Source: an uncultured Carboxylicivirga sp. (GTDB lineage Bacteria > Bacteroidota > Bacteroidia > Bacteroidales > Marinilabiliaceae). From it: a stretch of DNA of 64,000 bases. The notes beneath the pieces were generated by a model that had not been told where the DNA came from, searched no databases, and saw only the letters and a list, made by a program, of their open reading frames with translations. Below are positions 18,465 to 27,938 of this stretch, piece by piece (within the stretch, counting starts at the first letter, position 1; each line of letters starts with the position of its first letter). Both the position numbers and the translations under genes were made by a program. Location: assembly GCA_947503525.1 (NCBI GenBank), contig CANNEA010000002.1:682001-746000 (forward strand), given 5' to 3'.

Positions 18465-19898
18465 TTATTTCGATGAACTAAAAAATTGTGGTTTAACAAT
18501 GAGCATTACCCATCCAAAATAATTTGGATCTACTTCATGTAGTGTTTTAGTAGTAATGTCGCTATAACCATAAGCCATTTGGTTTTTTATATCAGATATC
18601 TGACCATAACTCAAGCCGGCTTTAAGAATAATGTCTTTACTTGCTTTGTGGGTATATAAAATATCGAGATAGTGTCCTAAGCCACCTTTCCAGTATACAG
18701 GATTACCGTTTTCATCCAGTTCTGATCCGATTGGTTTATTGGTATCCGGATTTATACCTGTGTGTGCCCTTACTTTGGTAGTTAAACTTGGCATATAAAA
18801 TCCGGCTTCAATAATATTTTTCTTATTTATATTGTATTTGGCTTTTATATATGGGTCGAAGTATCCACCACCTTTTGTCCCAACCAGGTAGCTATCCTGA
18901 ATGATAAAGTGATTCATATAACCTCCATAATAGGGGACTCTAGCACTTTGCAATAAATCAAAGGAATGACGAGTATTGTTATAATCTTCATCGGTATTTG
19001 AGTAATCATGACCAGAGATTAATTCCATTCCCAGCGATAACTCAAGCTTTTTATTACTTGTTCGTACGCCAAGCTGAGCCGTAATCATATAGGCAGAAAT
19101 GGATTTATAGTCCCCATCACTTCCTCTTTTCATATCAGTTCCATGCTGATAATAGGCGGAGGTGTAAGCAAATAAACCATTGTCAGAACCCTTTCCACGA
19201 TTATAGGATAGATTTAATCCATGAGTCCCAGTCCCTAAAACCGCATTGTTGCTAATATCCGTTTTACCGGCTAAGGTGAAAATGAGGGCTGCATTTAATT
19301 TTGGGCTAAACGTTTTACTTAGATGAAGGAAGTTCATTGATTTTAACTTATCTGATTCCCATTCCGAATTATCCACAATAATGCCCATGGTTGATCCATT
19401 GTTGTTGTAGGAGAAGCCTAAGTCAACTTTAAGCTGCTTCTCTTTATTTGAATAATGATATAATAAGCCATCATAGTTCTGTCCCGAGGTCCAAAAATTA
19501 CGAGACGAAAGAATACGCATATCGTCATATTTCCATTCCTGACGGCCAATACGCAAACCTGAATTATCGTTTAGCTTTAAATCGATCCATGCCTCATACA
19601 CCCCAAAACTATACGAACTGCTTTCTGTACCGGTTTTATTGACAATATCATCCGATCCCCAAATACGAGCATCTTGCAAGGTTAATCTAGAGCTGTATTT
19701 AGGGGTAGTGTAATTAAAGCTAATCCGTGATCGTTGATCGAAGGACAAACGGTTTTGATCATTTTTTAATGCTGGAAATTTGAATCCGTTCTCAACAATC
19801 CCTCTGGGCCTGAATTCACCGTCGACGGAAAACTGCGCGTAAGAGCTAGAAACAAAGCTGATTAGAATGACCAATAATGCGTAATAATTCTTTTTCAT
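18465..19898 (-). CDS. Outer-membrane porin, alginate-export/phosphate-porin-like barrel
   Basis: A 477-residue exported beta-barrel. The signal peptide is residues 1-21, ending in SSYAQ. The mature part shows repeated alternating strands with aromatic girdles, for example SFGVYEAWIDLKL, GLRIGRQEWKYDD and NFWTSGQNYDGLLYHY. This RIGRQEW-type segment is common in alginate-export (AlgE-like) family porins of Bacteroidota. The last residues, VMLIVKPQFFSSSK, are a less typical barrel end. It is the first gene of a two-gene unit with the membrane protein at 17300 and has a good promoter at 19921-19951. The substrate is unknown. Confidence 0.75.
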   Translation of the reverse strand: MKKNYYALLVILISFVSSSYAQFSVDGEFRPRGIVENGFKFPALKNDQNRLSFDQRSRISFNYTTPKYSSRLTLQDARIWGSDDIVNKTGTESSSYSFGVYEAWIDLKLNDNSGLRIGRQEWKYDDMRILSSRNFWTSGQNYDGLLYHYSNKEKQLKVDLGFSYNNNGSTMGIIVDNSEWESDKLKSMNFLHLSKTFSPKLNAALIFTLAGKTDISNNAVLGTGTHGLNLSYNRGKGSDNGLFAYTSAYYQHGTDMKRGSDGDYKSISAYMITAQLGVRTSNKKLELSLGMELISGHDYSNTDEDYNNTRHSFDLLQSARVPYYGGYMNHFIIQDSYLVGTKGGGYFDPYIKAKYNINKKNIIEAGFYMPSLTTKVRAHTGINPDTNKPIGSELDENGNPVYWKGGLGHYLDILYTHKASKDIILKAGLSYGQISDIKNQMAYGYSDITTKTLHEVDPNYFGWVMLIVKPQFFSSSK

Positions 19899-19920
19899 TT
19901 TATAGTCTGTTTAGATGATT

Positions 19921-19951
19921 CAAAAGTATTTTAGAGGATTTGATCACCCAA
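19921..19951 (-). promoter_or_regulatory. Promoter for the porin operon
   Basis: On the minus strand: TTG at 19951-19949, a 20-bp spacer and a perfect TACTTTTG at 19928-19921, 22 bases before the porin ATG. Confidence 0.6.
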
Positions 19952-20055
19952 CAGATTGAGGCTTGGGTATGCAGGCTATTAATCTGAAAAATTATAGTTG
20001 ATTTCCTATCATACCATAGTTTGTTCGCGAATAGATGGCTAAATCCACTTTATGA

Positions 20056-20084
20056 TTGGATACTGAGAATTTGCATTATTTTTG
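20056..20084 (+). promoter_or_regulatory. Promoter for the Crp/Fnr regulator
   Basis: TTG at 20056-20058, an 18-bp spacer and a perfect TATTTTTG at 20077-20084, 23 bases before the ATG at 20108. It is divergent from the porin promoter, about 105 bp away, so a regulator bound between them could control both. Confidence 0.6.
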
Positions 20085-20107
20085 TAAAGTTTTAAACAGA
20101 ACTTAGT

Positions 20108-20785
20108 ATGGAAGAGCAAAAAAGCTTGCAATCAAGTTCGGAGTGCTTTAAGTATTTAAGTGACGATGAACTGGAGTTGTTGCTTGATAAAAAGAAGCGC
20201 ATTACCTACCTGAAAGGTGAAAATGTAATGAAGCAAGGTGCATTTGCCACTCATGTCATTTATGTCATCGAAGGTTTGGTTCGGGTTTATCTTCAAACCA
20301 CTACTCAGAAACAAATCAACTTGCGACTAATGAATCAGGGTGAATTTATGGCGTTTTCTTCCGTTTTTGGAGAAAAGGAATACCCTTATTCAGCCATTGC
20401 GCTGACCGACACAACTGTTTGTATGGTCGATAAGTTGGCACTTCAGCAATTACTAATTAAGAATCCAGAATTTGGCTTGCAAATCACCTCTCGAAACTAT
20501 AATAGTGAGCAGCGTTACCTTGAGATTATTAGTAATGTTTCTTATAAGCAGATGCGTGGTAAATTAGCCTCAACATTGATTTATTTATCCGGGTTTGAAG
20601 AAAGTGGGCAGGAAGTTTACAAGTATATGAACCGACAGGATATTGCAGACTTTGCTTCTATTACCAATGAGAGTGCCATTAAGTTTTTAAAGGAATTTGA
20701 GAAAGATGGAATTATTCAACTTGAAGGACGCGACATTAAAATTCTTAATAAAAACAGCTTAGAATTAATAAGTAAAAACTCTTAA
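20108..20785 (+). CDS. Crp/Fnr family transcriptional regulator
   Basis: A 225-residue protein with a cyclic-nucleotide-binding-type beta-roll at about residues 20-130 (GAFATHVIYVIEGLVRVYL, FMAFSSVFGEKEYPYSA) and a C-terminal winged helix at about 165-215 (RQDIADFASITNESAIKFLKEF is the recognition unit). It lacks the N-terminal cysteine cluster of Fe-S FNR and is unlikely to be an oxygen sensor of that kind; the ligand is unknown. It is divergent from the porin/membrane-protein operon, which is its most likely target. The ATG at 20108 fits the promoter spacing. Confidence 0.9.
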   Translation: MEEQKSLQSSSECFKYLSDDELELLLDKKKRITYLKGENVMKQGAFATHVIYVIEGLVRVYLQTTTQKQINLRLMNQGEFMAFSSVFGEKEYPYSAIALTDTTVCMVDKLALQQLLIKNPEFGLQITSRNYNSEQRYLEIISNVSYKQMRGKLASTLIYLSGFEESGQEVYKYMNRQDIADFASITNESAIKFLKEFEKDGIIQLEGRDIKILNKNSLELISKNS

Positions 20786-20864
20786 AAGCATTTCTTCAGA
20801 ACTTATCCGTTGCAATGATTTAGTTCATACTTATACTCTGCTGGACAATCTTTATAATAACATC

Positions 20865-21275
20865 TTATTGTATAACCTTAAAAAGTCTCTTCTTCGTTTT
20901 ATTTCGTACGGACAAGATAAAGCTTATTAGTGCATAACTGGTAATGGGTATAAATAACAGCATTGTAATAATGTAATTTATATCATAAATGGATACAAAT
21001 AAGTAGCTGGCTAAACCGGCAGCAATCAATACAAGTGCCACTAGTTTGAAGATATTAGCATAACATTTAATCACAGACTGATTATTCTCCTTCACGACCA
21101 CCAGTTTGACAAAAAATGAAATAAAAGATGAAAAGTTTATTCTTATTTTAGTTGAATAGCTCTTTCTCCTTTTATCAACAATTGCAAATAGCTTTGAAGC
21201 ATTTAAGTCATCAATAATATTTTGATATTTGAGAATAGAAAAACTGTACTTGCCAACTGGAATATATAAGATCAT
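20865..21275 (-). CDS. Hypothetical membrane protein
   Basis: A 136-residue protein of no recognised family. The first half is soluble and basic. Residues about 77-98 (IFKLVALVLIAAGLASYLFVSI) and about 101-122 form two hydrophobic helices, followed by a short basic tail (VRNKTKKRLFKVIQ) that should stay in the cytoplasm by the positive-inside rule. It converges with the Crp/Fnr gene. No close partner on the same strand; the PQQ-type gene starts well upstream. Confidence 0.55.
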   Translation of the reverse strand: MILYIPVGKYSFSILKYQNIIDDLNASKLFAIVDKRRKSYSTKIRINFSSFISFFVKLVVVKENNQSVIKCYANIFKLVALVLIAAGLASYLFVSIYDINYIITMLLFIPITSYALISFILSVRNKTKKRLFKVIQ

Positions 21276-21418
21276 AAGCTTTTATTTATCATCAAACAAT
21301 AATGGGATAACACCTATAAGATACGTCTTTTCAATAAGAAATTGAATTTTATTGGTGTTCTGACTTAATTATTTTCAGAATACTCAAACCCATTTTCAAA
21401 ATAATAAATCTTTCATGC

Positions 21419-22603
21419 CTATGGAATATTATACTTCACTGCATAAACATGACCATCAGCACTGGTAAAATAAACTACACCATTTTCGTACATCGGGGTA
21501 GATAATATTGACCCCATATTTAAGAGCTTTTTTTCAGAAGTTTTATAGTTGGCACCGTATAATTCAAAATCGGCTCTGAACTTATCATTATTATCAAATA
21601 CCTGATGATAGTTTTCCTGATGCCCCAGAGTTTCAAATCGAGCTATTTCTTCTCCTGATTGTGGATTCAATGCATATAGCAATCCATTGTGTGAGCCAAA
21701 TACCAAAGCTTCTTCAATTATAGTGGCTTCTCCAAATATGCGCATGTTAACTTCTTTTTTCCACCTAATAATGCCAGTCTTCGCATTCATGCAAATCATT
21801 TTATGACCATCTGACAAGCCAAAATATAAATGTCCATCGTGGAAAATCGGAGATGCAATGATCCAGCCTTGTGGTTCTCTGTAATTCCAATGACACTTTC
21901 CGGTTTGGGCATCTAATGCATATAAGTTATAATCGCGTGATCCAAAATAGACTATTCCATCCTTTATCAGAGGAGCTTTGGGAATAGCTCCGATAGGAAA
22001 GTATTGAGCACCCAATGTTTTAAACTTCCACTTAAGTGCCCCGTCTTTTGGATCAATTGCATATAAGTGCCCGTCGAAGCTGGAAATAAACAAGGTGCCA
22101 TCCTTTAATACCGGATTAGCGTGGATTATACCTTCTGATTTAAAATTCCATAGTTCTTTTCCAGTAGTGGCATCAATGGCATATACGCAGGAATCGCCAC
22201 ATCCCCAATAAATAGTTTGCCCTTCTATCAATGGAGTAGATAGATAATAATCCCAAATATCCTTCTCCTGTTCTCCTTTACTATTAAAGCTCCAGACTGG
22301 ATTATTACTTTTTGTATCCAGGCAATGAAGTATTCCTGTGTTGGAGGCAAACACAATATTTTCTCCTGACAATGCAGCACTTGAGAATTTATTTCCATCA
22401 GTTTTATAAGTCCAATTTATTGTACCATCATTTTTATTTAGAGCATAAAACACACCATCTCCGCTTCCTATATAGAGATTGTTATCATCGGTAATAGAAG
22501 AAGCATAAATTGGACCTTCGGTTTTTAAGGACCAATGTTTAGTGAATTGGGCATAAGTAGATAAGGATGATACAAAGATTAAGCTTAGGATAAGAAGTTT
22601 CAT
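21419..22603 (-). CDS. Exported PQQ-like beta-propeller repeat protein
   Basis: A 394-residue protein with a signal peptide (residues 1-18, ending in TYAQ). It carries at least seven blade repeats of the form YAxDxxTGxxxW, such as YALNKNDGTINW, YAIDATTGKELW, YAIDPKDGALKW and YALDAQTGKCHW. These are typical of the pyrrolo-quinoline-quinone-like/BamB-type propeller fold; no quinoprotein dehydrogenase catalytic partner domain is present. It probably works in the periplasm or at the surface as a binding or scaffold protein. It lies 70 bases downstream of an exported esterase on the same strand, so the two are probably expressed together. Confidence 0.85.
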   Translation of the reverse strand: MKLLILSLIFVSSLSTYAQFTKHWSLKTEGPIYASSITDDNNLYIGSGDGVFYALNKNDGTINWTYKTDGNKFSSAALSGENIVFASNTGILHCLDTKSNNPVWSFNSKGEQEKDIWDYYLSTPLIEGQTIYWGCGDSCVYAIDATTGKELWNFKSEGIIHANPVLKDGTLFISSFDGHLYAIDPKDGALKWKFKTLGAQYFPIGAIPKAPLIKDGIVYFGSRDYNLYALDAQTGKCHWNYREPQGWIIASPIFHDGHLYFGLSDGHKMICMNAKTGIIRWKKEVNMRIFGEATIIEEALVFGSHNGLLYALNPQSGEEIARFETLGHQENYHQVFDNNDKFRADFELYGANYKTSEKKLLNMGSILSTPMYENGVVYFTSADGHVYAVKYNIP

Positions 22604-22673
22604 ATCTGGGGTTTTTGAGTTAACTATTTAAGGACAGTTTGTATGGAAAAAACCCTTATTTATAAAACTTGCT

Positions 22674-23534
22674 CTAATATTGATGAAAGGCCTGCGAAAC
22701 AAAATGCAATACTTCCGGAAGTGAGGATCGCCAGTAAGTCCAGGTATGAGCTCCATTTCGCACTCTGTATTCGTGTCTCACTTTCTTCTTTGTCATGGCG
22801 ATATGAACCAAACTATTGCCTTCATATAAAAAATCATCATCCCCACAATCGATATACCAGCGCACACTATTAATGGTTTTAACAGGTAGGCTTTCAATAA
22901 GTGAAAGGGCATTATGTTGTTTGTAGTAATTTCGCAGTTCTTCTTCTGAAAGCTTATTGTCGTCTTTTATAAAACGCGTATTGAAAGATTCAAAACTTAG
23001 TTCTCCTACATATGCACTTAAGGGACATGCCGAAGAAAATAACTCGGGATGGTGCAAGGCATACATAAATGAGCCACCTCCACCCATTGATAAGCCGGCT
23101 ATAGCTCGAAAGCGCTTTTCGCCTTTAATACGATATGTCTTCTCAACATAAGGCATTAATTCTTCAAAGAAGAAATCTTCATATTTCCATTCTCCATCAG
23201 GTGAATTAAAATAGCCTCTTTGGCCGGTTTGAGCATCCGGCATAACAATGATCATTGGTGTTGCTGTCCCCTCGTTTATAGCTTTATCGGCTATGTGTAA
23301 CACTTCACCAAATTGTACCCAACCAGTTTGGTCATCTCCGGCACCATGCAACAAATAAAGTACTGGATAGGAACGATCAGAAGTTTCATAATCTGCTGGT
23401 AGATAGATGGCAAAATGTCTTTCACTCTTAAGTATTTTGCTATCCATGGATAGTTTGTCAAATACTTTACCGGATTGTGCATTTGCCACATTTAGACAAA
23501 AACTAAATGCAATTAGCCAGATTGAAATTTTCAT
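22674..23534 (-). CDS. Exported esterase (alpha/beta hydrolase, esterase-D/feruloyl-esterase-like)
   Basis: A 286-residue secreted hydrolase with signal peptide (residues 1-19, cut after NVANA). The nucleophile elbow GLSMGGGG contains Ser149. The likely acid is among Asp232-Asp234 in CGDDDFLYEGN and the base is His263 in NGAHTWTYW. YLLHGAGDDQTGW near 60-72 supplies the oxyanion hole. This layout matches the putative-esterase family that includes feruloyl/acetyl xylan esterases and FrmB-like enzymes, so it may remove acyl groups from glycans; the substrate is not known. It is followed by the PQQ-like propeller gene. Confidence 0.85.
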   Translation of the reverse strand: MKISIWLIAFSFCLNVANAQSGKVFDKLSMDSKILKSERHFAIYLPADYETSDRSYPVLYLLHGAGDDQTGWVQFGEVLHIADKAINEGTATPMIIVMPDAQTGQRGYFNSPDGEWKYEDFFFEELMPYVEKTYRIKGEKRFRAIAGLSMGGGGSFMYALHHPELFSSACPLSAYVGELSFESFNTRFIKDDNKLSEEELRNYYKQHNALSLIESLPVKTINSVRWYIDCGDDDFLYEGNSLVHIAMTKKKVRHEYRVRNGAHTWTYWRSSLPEVLHFVSQAFHQY

Positions 23535-23703
23535 GTTTAGGACCTTTAAAAGTTTATTTCAACTAAGATAAGAAATACGATTGTGAAATAGTCAATAGCA
23601 GAATGCAAAGCTAAGTACTCTGCACATCTATGAATAGAGTATCTCAGATATTAATCTGACCACAATCATTCTTTAAGTTAAATCAAACAGGATCCTTTAA
23701 AAG

Positions 23704-24075
23704 TTAAAGTATGGAATGCAAGCCAAGCTTATTGCCTTCAGTATCTTCGAAATGTGCCATAAAACCATTTTCTCCAATATCTGTTTTTGGTAGCAATATT
23801 CTGCCTCCCGATGGTTCAACTCGTTCAAGAATATCACTAAGGTTGTCACCGCCATTTAAATAAACAATGCTTCCCGTTTTAGATGGCACATAACCTTCAC
23901 CTTTGATAATGCAGCCTCCAATGCCACCGTTTTCTAAATCGGCTGGGAAAAAGGCTGATTTCAAACCCATGCCTTCCATAAGAAACATCTCTTTGCCTAA
24001 TATAGACTCATAAAAACGTTTAGCTCTATCAAAATCAATTGCTGGAATTTCAAACCAATTAACTGCATTTTTCAT
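23704..24075 (-). CDS. VOC family protein (glyoxalase/dioxygenase fold)
   Basis: A 123-residue protein starting at the ATG at 24075; the frame also allows a GTG eight codons upstream, which I consider unlikely. NWFEIPAIDFDRAKRFYESIL at the N-terminus and FEDTEGNKLGLHS at the C-terminus are the paired beta-alpha-beta-beta-beta modules of the vicinal oxygen chelate superfamily. The metal ligands are not all conserved as in true glyoxalase I (Glu in FEIPA and a final Glu/His region), so the activity is open. Single gene. Confidence 0.8.
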   Translation of the reverse strand: MKNAVNWFEIPAIDFDRAKRFYESILGKEMFLMEGMGLKSAFFPADLENGGIGGCIIKGEGYVPSKTGSIVYLNGGDNLSDILERVEPSGGRILLPKTDIGENGFMAHFEDTEGNKLGLHSIL

Positions 24076-24204
24076 ATCACCCAGATTTTGTTTTCTCACC
24101 TTTAAATGCCAATTACGTGAATGTATTTCAGATATTCAAGTCCAATATAAAAGATTGATGAGAAGATACCATCTCAATACTAAAAATATCCGGTATTAAT
24201 AAAA

Positions 24205-24882
24205 TCAAAAGGGATTATATGGATTCCTCAAACCCGGCGAGATAAAGGTATTTGGAGGTAGTCCGATATAATTTGAGTTACGATATGGATTACGATTAAC
24301 ACCAAATTCGGCATGTACACGAAAGTGATCAGAAAACTTATACCCAACAAATGCAGATGCTCCAATAGAATTAAAATTAGTCATTGGTGGAGCTAATTCA
24401 TTTTGTTCAAACATTAGTGTTTCAGTCATTACAGATGCTCCAACATAAAGCTTTTCATTAATGTTGTAGGCACCTTGTGCATACAAGGCAAGGTGATTTA
24501 CTGTGCCACTGGTTGTGGCAGCGTAACCTGGATAAATCCACAATGGCATATCATGAAAAGTACTTCTGGCTATAATAGGAGTAACATTAAATTGCCATTT
24601 GGCATTAGGTGCAAATGATAGATGAGGAGCAACATATAAGTTGGTTCCATAACCGCCATCAAAATTAACCGAAACACTCGTTCCTACCTCAACTCCAAAA
24701 TCAAATGGATTGATCTTATTATCTAATACATGTTGATTACCAGGTAATAAATGTTGATGTAATAAAGAATCTGATAAGGAGAAAATAGTAGAATCGTTTG
24801 AAGATATTGGTTCTGACTCATCCTGAGCATTGGCAATGTATGCCATGCAGAAAACAAGTAAAGCCATGATGTATCTTCCCAT
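24205..24882 (-). CDS. Hypothetical outer-membrane beta-barrel protein
   Basis: A 225-residue exported protein. I start at the ATG at 24882, which puts a signal peptide (residues 1-19, ending in IANAQ) at the N-terminus; an upstream in-frame ATG at 24963 would bury it and overlap the pgi terminator. The mature part has alternating barrel strands such as GTNLYVAPHLSFAP, HLALYAQGAYNINEKLYVG and ASAFVGYKFSDHFRVHAEFG. The C-terminus is rich in Asn, Pro and Tyr (NRNPYRNSNYIGLPP) and does not end in the usual Phe barrel signal. No family recognised. Confidence 0.65.
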   Translation of the reverse strand: MGRYIMALLVFCMAYIANAQDESEPISSNDSTIFSLSDSLLHQHLLPGNQHVLDNKINPFDFGVEVGTSVSVNFDGGYGTNLYVAPHLSFAPNAKWQFNVTPIIARSTFHDMPLWIYPGYAATTSGTVNHLALYAQGAYNINEKLYVGASVMTETLMFEQNELAPPMTNFNSIGASAFVGYKFSDHFRVHAEFGVNRNPYRNSNYIGLPPNTFISPGLRNPYNPF

Positions 24883-24960
24883 ATTTATTCCTTTTTTATC
24901 TCTGGAAAAGTAACAATAATCGTACCGAATACAAAAAAGGATAGAGATTTTATCCAAATA

Positions 24961-24989
24961 CAAAAGGCCATCCGAAACAGGATGGCCTT
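24961..24989 (-). terminator. Terminator of pgi
   Basis: The 10-bp perfect stem AAGGCCATCC (24964-24973) / GGATGGCCTT (24980-24989); on the minus strand it is followed by TTTG. Its GGCCATC arm resembles that of the terminator at 17241-17271. Confidence 0.75.
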
Positions 24990-25012
24990 CGATATGATGA
25001 TTTAATGCATTC

Positions 25013-26662
25013 TTATTTCATGGCTTTGTATGCATTTACCAAACCATTTGTAGAAGCATCGTGTGATGTTACTTTATCGTCACTTACCAACTCAGGTAAG
25101 ATGGCATTGGCCAGTTGTTTGCCCAATTCAACACCCCATTGATCAAAACTGTATATGTTCCAGATAATTCCCTGTACAAATATCTTTTGCTCATACATAG
25201 CTATCATCGCACCAAGAGTTCTTGGATTAAGCTCTTTCATTAAGAATGAGTTAGTAGGGATATTTCCTAAGAATACTTTATATGGAAGTAAGGCTCCAAT
25301 TTCAGCTTCAGATTTACCAGCAGCTTCAAGTTCAGTTTTAACTTGCTCAGCAGTTTTTCCAACCATCATGGCTTCGGTTTGAGCAAAGAAGTTAGCTAAT
25401 AGCTTTGGATGATGATCACTTAATGGGTTATGGCTCTTGGCTGTGGCCATAAAATCACAAGGAATCAATTTAGTTCCCTGGTGAATTAGCTGATAGAAAG
25501 CATGCTGACCATTCGTTCCTGGTTCACCCCAAAGGATTGGACCAGTTTGGTAATTAACTTGCTCGCCATTACGATCGACATATTTACCATTACTCTCCAT
25601 ATTTCCTTGCTGGAAATAAGCTGAAAAACGATGCATGTACTGATCGTATGGTAAGATGGCTTCACTTTCGGCACCATAGAAGTTGTTATACCATATACCA
25701 ATTAATGCAAGTATAACCGGCATGTTTTTATCAAAATCGCTTGATTTAAAATGTAAGTCCATGGCATGAGCACCTTCCAATAACTCAATGTAGTTATCAA
25801 AACCAATACCGCAGGCTACACTCAAACCAATTGCTGACCACAATGAGTAGCGACCTCCAACCCAATTCCAGAATGCAAACATATTGGCTGTATCAATACC
25901 AAAAGCAGCAACGGCTTCAGCATTTGTAGATAAAGCGACAAAATGGTTAGCTACAAATTTTGAATCCTTTGCAGACTCCAAAAACCAATCTTTTGCTGAA
26001 TTGGCATTAGTCATGGTTTCCTGAGTGGTAAAGGTTTTGGAAGCAATAATAAATAAAGTTGTCTCAGGGTTAACTTTTTTCAAAGTCTCTGCAATATGAG
26101 TTCCATCTACATTCGAAACGAAATGCAGATTAATGTTATCCTTTTTATAAGGTTTAAGAGCTTCCGTTACCATTAGAGGTCCAAGATCAGATCCGCCTAT
26201 GCCTATGTTCACAATATCACTGATTGCCTTACCGGAATATCCTTTCCACTCTCCTGAAATCACTTTATTCGAAAAGTTTTTCATTTGATCTAATACCGCG
26301 TTAACATCAGGCATTACATCTTTACCATCAACCAAAATTGGAGTATTACTACGATTACGTAGAGCAACATGTAATACTGAACGGTCTTCTGTTACGTTGA
26401 TTTTATCACCAACAAACTGGCTCTCAATTGCACTCTTCAAACCACATTCTTCTGCAAGCTGAAGCAAAAGTGCCATTACCTTATCGTCAATTCTATTTTT
26501 AGAATAGTCCAAAAGGATATCCTCGAATTTCATTGAAAATTTATCGAAACGATCAGCATCTTTTGCAAAAAGATCTTTCATTTGTGTGTCTTCGAATTCG
26601 GCAAAATACGCCTCAAGTGCTTTCCACGCTTTTGTGGTTGTTGGATTGATACCTGGTAACAT
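25013..26662 (-). CDS. pgi: Glucose-6-phosphate isomerase
   Basis: Cytoplasmic enzyme interconverting glucose 6-phosphate and fructose 6-phosphate in glycolysis and gluconeogenesis. At 549 residues it has the same length as E. coli Pgi. Recognisable segments include [14 protein letters not shown] (phosphate binding), [27 protein letters not shown] (PROSITE signature region) and [15 protein letters not shown] with the catalytic His/Glu. The conserved C-terminal signature is near [21 protein letters not shown]. The gene begins 77 bases after a perfect -7 box and ends at its own terminator. Confidence 0.97.
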   Translation of the reverse strand: MLPGINPTTTKAWKALEAYFAEFEDTQMKDLFAKDADRFDKFSMKFEDILLDYSKNRIDDKVMALLLQLAEECGLKSAIESQFVGDKINVTEDRSVLHVALRNRSNTPILVDGKDVMPDVNAVLDQMKNFSNKVISGEWKGYSGKAISDIVNIGIGGSDLGPLMVTEALKPYKKDNINLHFVSNVDGTHIAETLKKVNPETTLFIIASKTFTTQETMTNANSAKDWFLESAKDSKFVANHFVALSTNAEAVAAFGIDTANMFAFWNWVGGRYSLWSAIGLSVACGIGFDNYIELLEGAHAMDLHFKSSDFDKNMPVILALIGIWYNNFYGAESEAILPYDQYMHRFSAYFQQGNMESNGKYVDRNGEQVNYQTGPILWGEPGTNGQHAFYQLIHQGTKLIPCDFMATAKSHNPLSDHHPKLLANFFAQTEAMMVGKTAEQVKTELEAAGKSEAEIGALLPYKVFLGNIPTNSFLMKELNPRTLGAMIAMYEQKIFVQGIIWNIYSFDQWGVELGKQLANAILPELVSDDKVTSHDASTNGLVNAYKAMK

Positions 26663-26739
26663 GCTATTTTAGTTTTTGTTATGGACTAGTTCAAGAGCTA
26701 AATACTTTATAGATTAAAGTATTGAGCATTTTCAGACTG

Positions 26740-26747
26740 CAAATATA
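26740..26747 (-). promoter_or_regulatory. -7 box (TATATTTG) for pgi
   Basis: An exact TAnnTTTG match on the minus strand, 77 bases before the pgi ATG. No clear -33 partner seen. Confidence 0.45.
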
Positions 26748-26859
26748 AATATTAGTTTGTGAGTATGTGAACCCTAATGCTAATGAATTATCATTAAAGC
26801 TTGTGAAAAGGTGTTATTTTGTTCTATGCCTGATCTCAGATAATAAAAAGGATGAAGAC

Positions 26860-27855
26860 TTATCTCAGATGCTCTGTTAATAATCGAACTTCCATGGCGG
26901 GCGAAATTTTTTCATAGATGATATTATACACGGCATCGGTGATCGGCATATTTACCTTGTATTTATCATTAATTTCATGGATGCTTTTTACTGCGTAATA
27001 GCCTTCAGCAATCATTAACATTTCCATTTGCGCATACTTTACAGAGTAGCCTTTACCAACCATAGTACCAAACATACGGTTTCGGCTAAACTGTGAATAC
27101 GCGGTTACTAATAAGTCACCTAAATAGGCCGAACTTTTAATGTCGCGTGTAATGGGATGTACAGTATCCACAAATCGTTTTATTTCCTGAATACCATTTG
27201 AAATCAGGACAGCCTGAAAGTTATCACCGTATCCTAAACCGTGACAAATTCCCGAGGCAACTGCCATAACGTTTTTTAAAACCGCTGCATATTCAGTCCC
27301 ATAGATATCATCAGATATTGTAGTCTTGATATAAGGACAGTCAAGAAACGAGGCGAATAATCGGGCACTTTTAATATTCTGACAGGCAATGGTTAAATAC
27401 GATAAACGCTCCAAAGCAACCTCTTCTGCATGACACGGACCACTAATTACCCCTATTGATTCCGAAGGAACCTGATACAGTTTATGAAAGTACTGTCCGA
27501 TAATAAGGTTTTCATCAGGTACCAGTCCCTTGATGGCTGAGACTATAAATTTATCCTTGAGTGGTTCTTTAAGACTGGATAAGGCTGACTTTATAAATGC
27601 CGAAGGTATAGCCAGAATTAATATATCAGATTGTTGAACGATCTCATTGATGTCATCAGATAAAAATATCTGTTCTGTATTAAACTCAACGCTGGTAAGG
27701 TAATTCGGATTGTGTTTGTATTTTTTGAAAGCAGCGATATGCGACTTATCACGAAAATACCAATTGATGGATGAAACATTGTTGAGGAGCATTTTGGCTA
27801 TGGCAGTTGCCCAACTACCACTACCTATTATTCCTACCTTTGAAGATTCATCCAT
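26860..27855 (-). CDS. gpsA: Glycerol-3-phosphate dehydrogenase [NAD(P)+]
   Basis: Cytoplasmic enzyme that makes sn-glycerol 3-phosphate from dihydroxyacetone phosphate for phospholipid synthesis. The nucleotide-binding motif GSGSWATAIA is at residues 11-20. VISGPCHAEEVA (around 138) and the catalytic-lysine region AAVLKNVMAVASGICHGLGYGDN match the family. The length of 331 residues is normal. It follows lysS on the same strand, but a strong terminator (27890-27920) lies between, so gpsA needs its own promoter or read-through. pgi lies 197 bp downstream with its own -7 box. Confidence 0.95.
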   Translation of the reverse strand: MDESSKVGIIGSGSWATAIAKMLLNNVSSINWYFRDKSHIAAFKKYKHNPNYLTSVEFNTEQIFLSDDINEIVQQSDILILAIPSAFIKSALSSLKEPLKDKFIVSAIKGLVPDENLIIGQYFHKLYQVPSESIGVISGPCHAEEVALERLSYLTIACQNIKSARLFASFLDCPYIKTTISDDIYGTEYAAVLKNVMAVASGICHGLGYGDNFQAVLISNGIQEIKRFVDTVHPITRDIKSSAYLGDLLVTAYSQFSRNRMFGTMVGKGYSVKYAQMEMLMIAEGYYAVKSIHEINDKYKVNMPITDAVYNIIYEKISPAMEVRLLTEHLR

Positions 27856-27889
27856 TTGTTTGAGATTGTATTGTACTTATAAAAATAAA

Positions 27890-27920
27890 ACAAAAAAGGC
27901 AAAAAGCCTTTTTTGTTTAT
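27890..27920 (-). terminator. Terminator of lysS
   Basis: ACAAAAAAGGC (27890-27900) pairs with GCCTTTTTTGT (27906-27916) around a five-base loop. On the minus strand it continues into a T-rich tract. Confidence 0.8.
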
Positions 27921-27938
27921 TATTTAATTCTTAATAAT

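Noticed and set aside
19899-20107. A canonical Crp or Fnr box (TGTGA or TTGAT half-sites in dyad) between the porin and regulator genes
   Set aside because: Single half-site-like words such as TTGAT occur, but no convincing palindrome was found; the site remains undefined.
24883-24963. Earlier start for the barrel protein gene at 24205
   Set aside because: The extra 27 residues would hide a clear signal peptide and overlap the pgi terminator.
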